In this document: one piece after another, positions 6,306-7,102 of the stretch
Position numbering within the stretch: position 1 is the stretch's first letter
Layout: every line of letters starts with the position of its first letter
Program-made: the position numbers and the translations under genes
Notes under the pieces: model-generated
What the model saw: only the letters and a program-made list of their open reading frames with translations
Told to the model about the DNA's origin: nothing
Database searches by the model: none
Source of the DNA: Candidatus Gastranaerophilales bacterium
GTDB lineage: Bacteria > Cyanobacteriota > Vampirovibrionia > Gastranaerophilales > Gastranaerophilaceae
Direction: 5' to 3'
DNA length: 7,102 nucleotides
Assembly: GCA_947628355.1 (NCBI GenBank)
Contig: CANQZO010000099.1
Coordinates: forward strand, 1 to 7,102

Positions 6306-6369
6306 ACAAATTATTTTACTACATTTATTTTAGTATAGTCCACATTTTTTATGAGATAATATTATTTAT
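6306..6369. promoter_or_regulatory. Divergent promoter region between the CpaE-like gene and trmFO
   Basis: The 64-bp gap must hold both start signals. On the minus strand TATACT (6332-6337) lies 26 nt before the CpaE-like ATG, and TAAAAT (6313-6318) lies 7 nt before it. On the plus strand GATAAT (6355-6360) and TAATAT (6357-6362) lie 9 and 7 nt before the trmFO ATG. No good -35 match is visible for any of them. Neither gene has a Shine-Dalgarno sequence here, which allows leaderless transcripts. The region is A/T-rich, so individual hexamers are weak evidence. Confidence 0.5.
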
Positions 6370-7102
6370 ATGAGAGTAAAAATTATAGGTGCGGGACTGG
6401 CAGGTGCGGAAGCTGCACTTCAGCTCGCAAAAAGAAATATAAATGTTGATTTATTTGAAATGAGACCTACTGTTCAAACAGGGGCTCATAAAACGGATTT
6501 GTTCGCGGAATTTGTCTGCTCTAACAGCTTAGGCTCTTTTGACATTACCAACGCTTCCGGATTACTTAAACACGAAATGCAAATGTTAGGCTCCGAACTC
6601 CTGCCTGTAATCTTTGATTGTGCAATCCCGGCAGGCGCAGCTCTCGCTATAGACAGAAACCTGTTTTCGCAGCGCGTTACGGATAAAATTTTAAATAACC
6701 CATATATTAATGTTGTAAGAGAAGAAATTACGGAATTTTCTCCGAATGAGCCAGTTATTATTGCCTCAGGACCTTTGACCTCTGATAAACTTGCTAATTC
6801 AATTAAAAGTTTTCTCGGCGAAAATTATTTGTTTTTCTTTGACGCTATCGCGCCTATTATTGAAAAAGATTCCGTTAACTTTGATAAGGCTTTTTACTTA
6901 AACAGATATAACAAAGGAAGCGCAGATTATATTAACTGCCCGATGAATAAAGATGAATATTTGAATTTTTATAATATTCTTACAAACGCGCCAAAAATTG
7001 AACTTAAGTCTTTTGAAAAAAATGCTAAATTTTTTGAGAGCTGTCTGCCCATTGAAGTTCTGGCTTCCCGCGGGATTGATACGCTCAGATTTGGACCGCT
7101 TA
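6370..7102 (+). CDS. trmFO: TrmFO, folate-dependent tRNA uracil-54 methyltransferase (N-terminal part)
   Basis: TrmFO makes ribothymidine at U54 of the tRNA T-loop, using methylenetetrahydrofolate as carbon donor and FADH2 as reductant. The first 244 residues of about 440 are in the window and the gene runs off the right edge without a stop. Diagnostic features are the FAD-binding GAGLAG (7-12), FEMRP (29-33), EFVCSNSLGS (47-56) with conserved Cys50, IASGPLTSDKLA (131-142), FFFDAIAPIIEKDS (155-168), YINCPMNKDEY (187-197) with Cys190 at the position of the catalytic cysteine of the family, and CLPIEVLASRGIDTLRFGPL at the edge. The usual Arg after SNSL is Gly55 here, a minor deviation. The start is fixed by MRVKIIGAG at the family's usual N-terminus. 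It reads away from the other genes and is probably an unlinked housekeeping gene. Its presence says the organism does not rely solely on the SAM-dependent TrmA route. Confidence 0.96.
   Translation, partial: MRVKIIGAGLAGAEAALQLAKRNINVDLFEMRPTVQTGAHKTDLFAEFVCSNSLGSFDITNASGLLKHEMQMLGSELLPVIFDCAIPAGAALAIDRNLFSQRVTDKILNNPYINVVREEITEFSPNEPVIIASGPLTSDKLANSIKSFLGENYLFFFDAIAPIIEKDSVNFDKAFYLNRYNKGSADYINCPMNKDEYLNFYNILTNAPKIELKSFEKNAKFFESCLPIEVLASRGIDTLRFGPL

Noticed and set aside
1..7102. tRNA, rRNA or riboswitch genes
   Set aside because: No cloverleaf, rRNA or known aptamer consensus was seen in the three non-coding gaps, which are short or A/T-rich.

Overview
The window is a low-GC bacterial chromosome segment with five genes on the minus strand and one partial gene at the right edge on the plus strand. 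The mix of genes fits a non-photosynthetic relative of the cyanobacteria (Melainabacteria/Vampirovibrionia, e.g. Gastranaerophilales): a DegU/NarL-type regulator with the 'VSDRTQA' HTH end, a soluble histidine kinase with a possibly cyanobacterial-style N-terminal sensor, folate-type TrmFO, and a CpaE-like receiver-ParA protein. This placement is an inference from gene content and style. A Clostridia-like or other low-GC lineage cannot be excluded.

Layout, left to right. Positions 1-322 hold no gene. They contain two tandem copies of an 80-bp unit that can each fold into an imperfect hairpin, then a short GC-rich hairpin (230-267), then an A/T tract. Positions 323-2281 (minus) encode a complete UvrD/PcrA-type superfamily 1A helicase. 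Positions 2303-3556 (minus) encode a soluble histidine kinase and 3560-4315 (minus) a NarL/DegU-type response regulator, with 3 nt between them. A 101-nt gap (4316-4416) holds three AT-rich arms that form alternative stems and a separate 10-bp hairpin. Positions 4417-5181 (minus) encode a 254-aa protein that looks like a remnant of a CpaF/TadA secretion ATPase with a destroyed P-loop. Positions 5178-6305 (minus) encode a CpaE-like protein (degenerate receiver plus ParA/MinD-type ATPase), overlapping the previous start by ATGA. A 64-bp divergent promoter region leads to trmFO (6370 to the window edge, plus).

How the genes may work together. The CpaE-like and CpaF-like pair repeats the order of a Tad pilus operon, but both proteins have lost key residues (phospho-Asp and signature Lys in one, Walker A in the other) and no other tad gene is in view. 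The pair may have been repurposed as a positioning or signalling module. The response regulator and kinase downstream read in the same direction and very likely form a cognate pair that could be co-transcribed with it. The helicase follows the kinase by 21 nt but has its own candidate -10 box. trmFO is a divergent housekeeping tRNA-modification gene.

The most notable observations are the double-degenerate CpaE/CpaF pair, the alternative-stem intergenic region, the hairpin repeats, and -10-like hexamers sitting exactly 7 nt before three ATG starts that lack Shine-Dalgarno sequences, which would fit leaderless transcripts.
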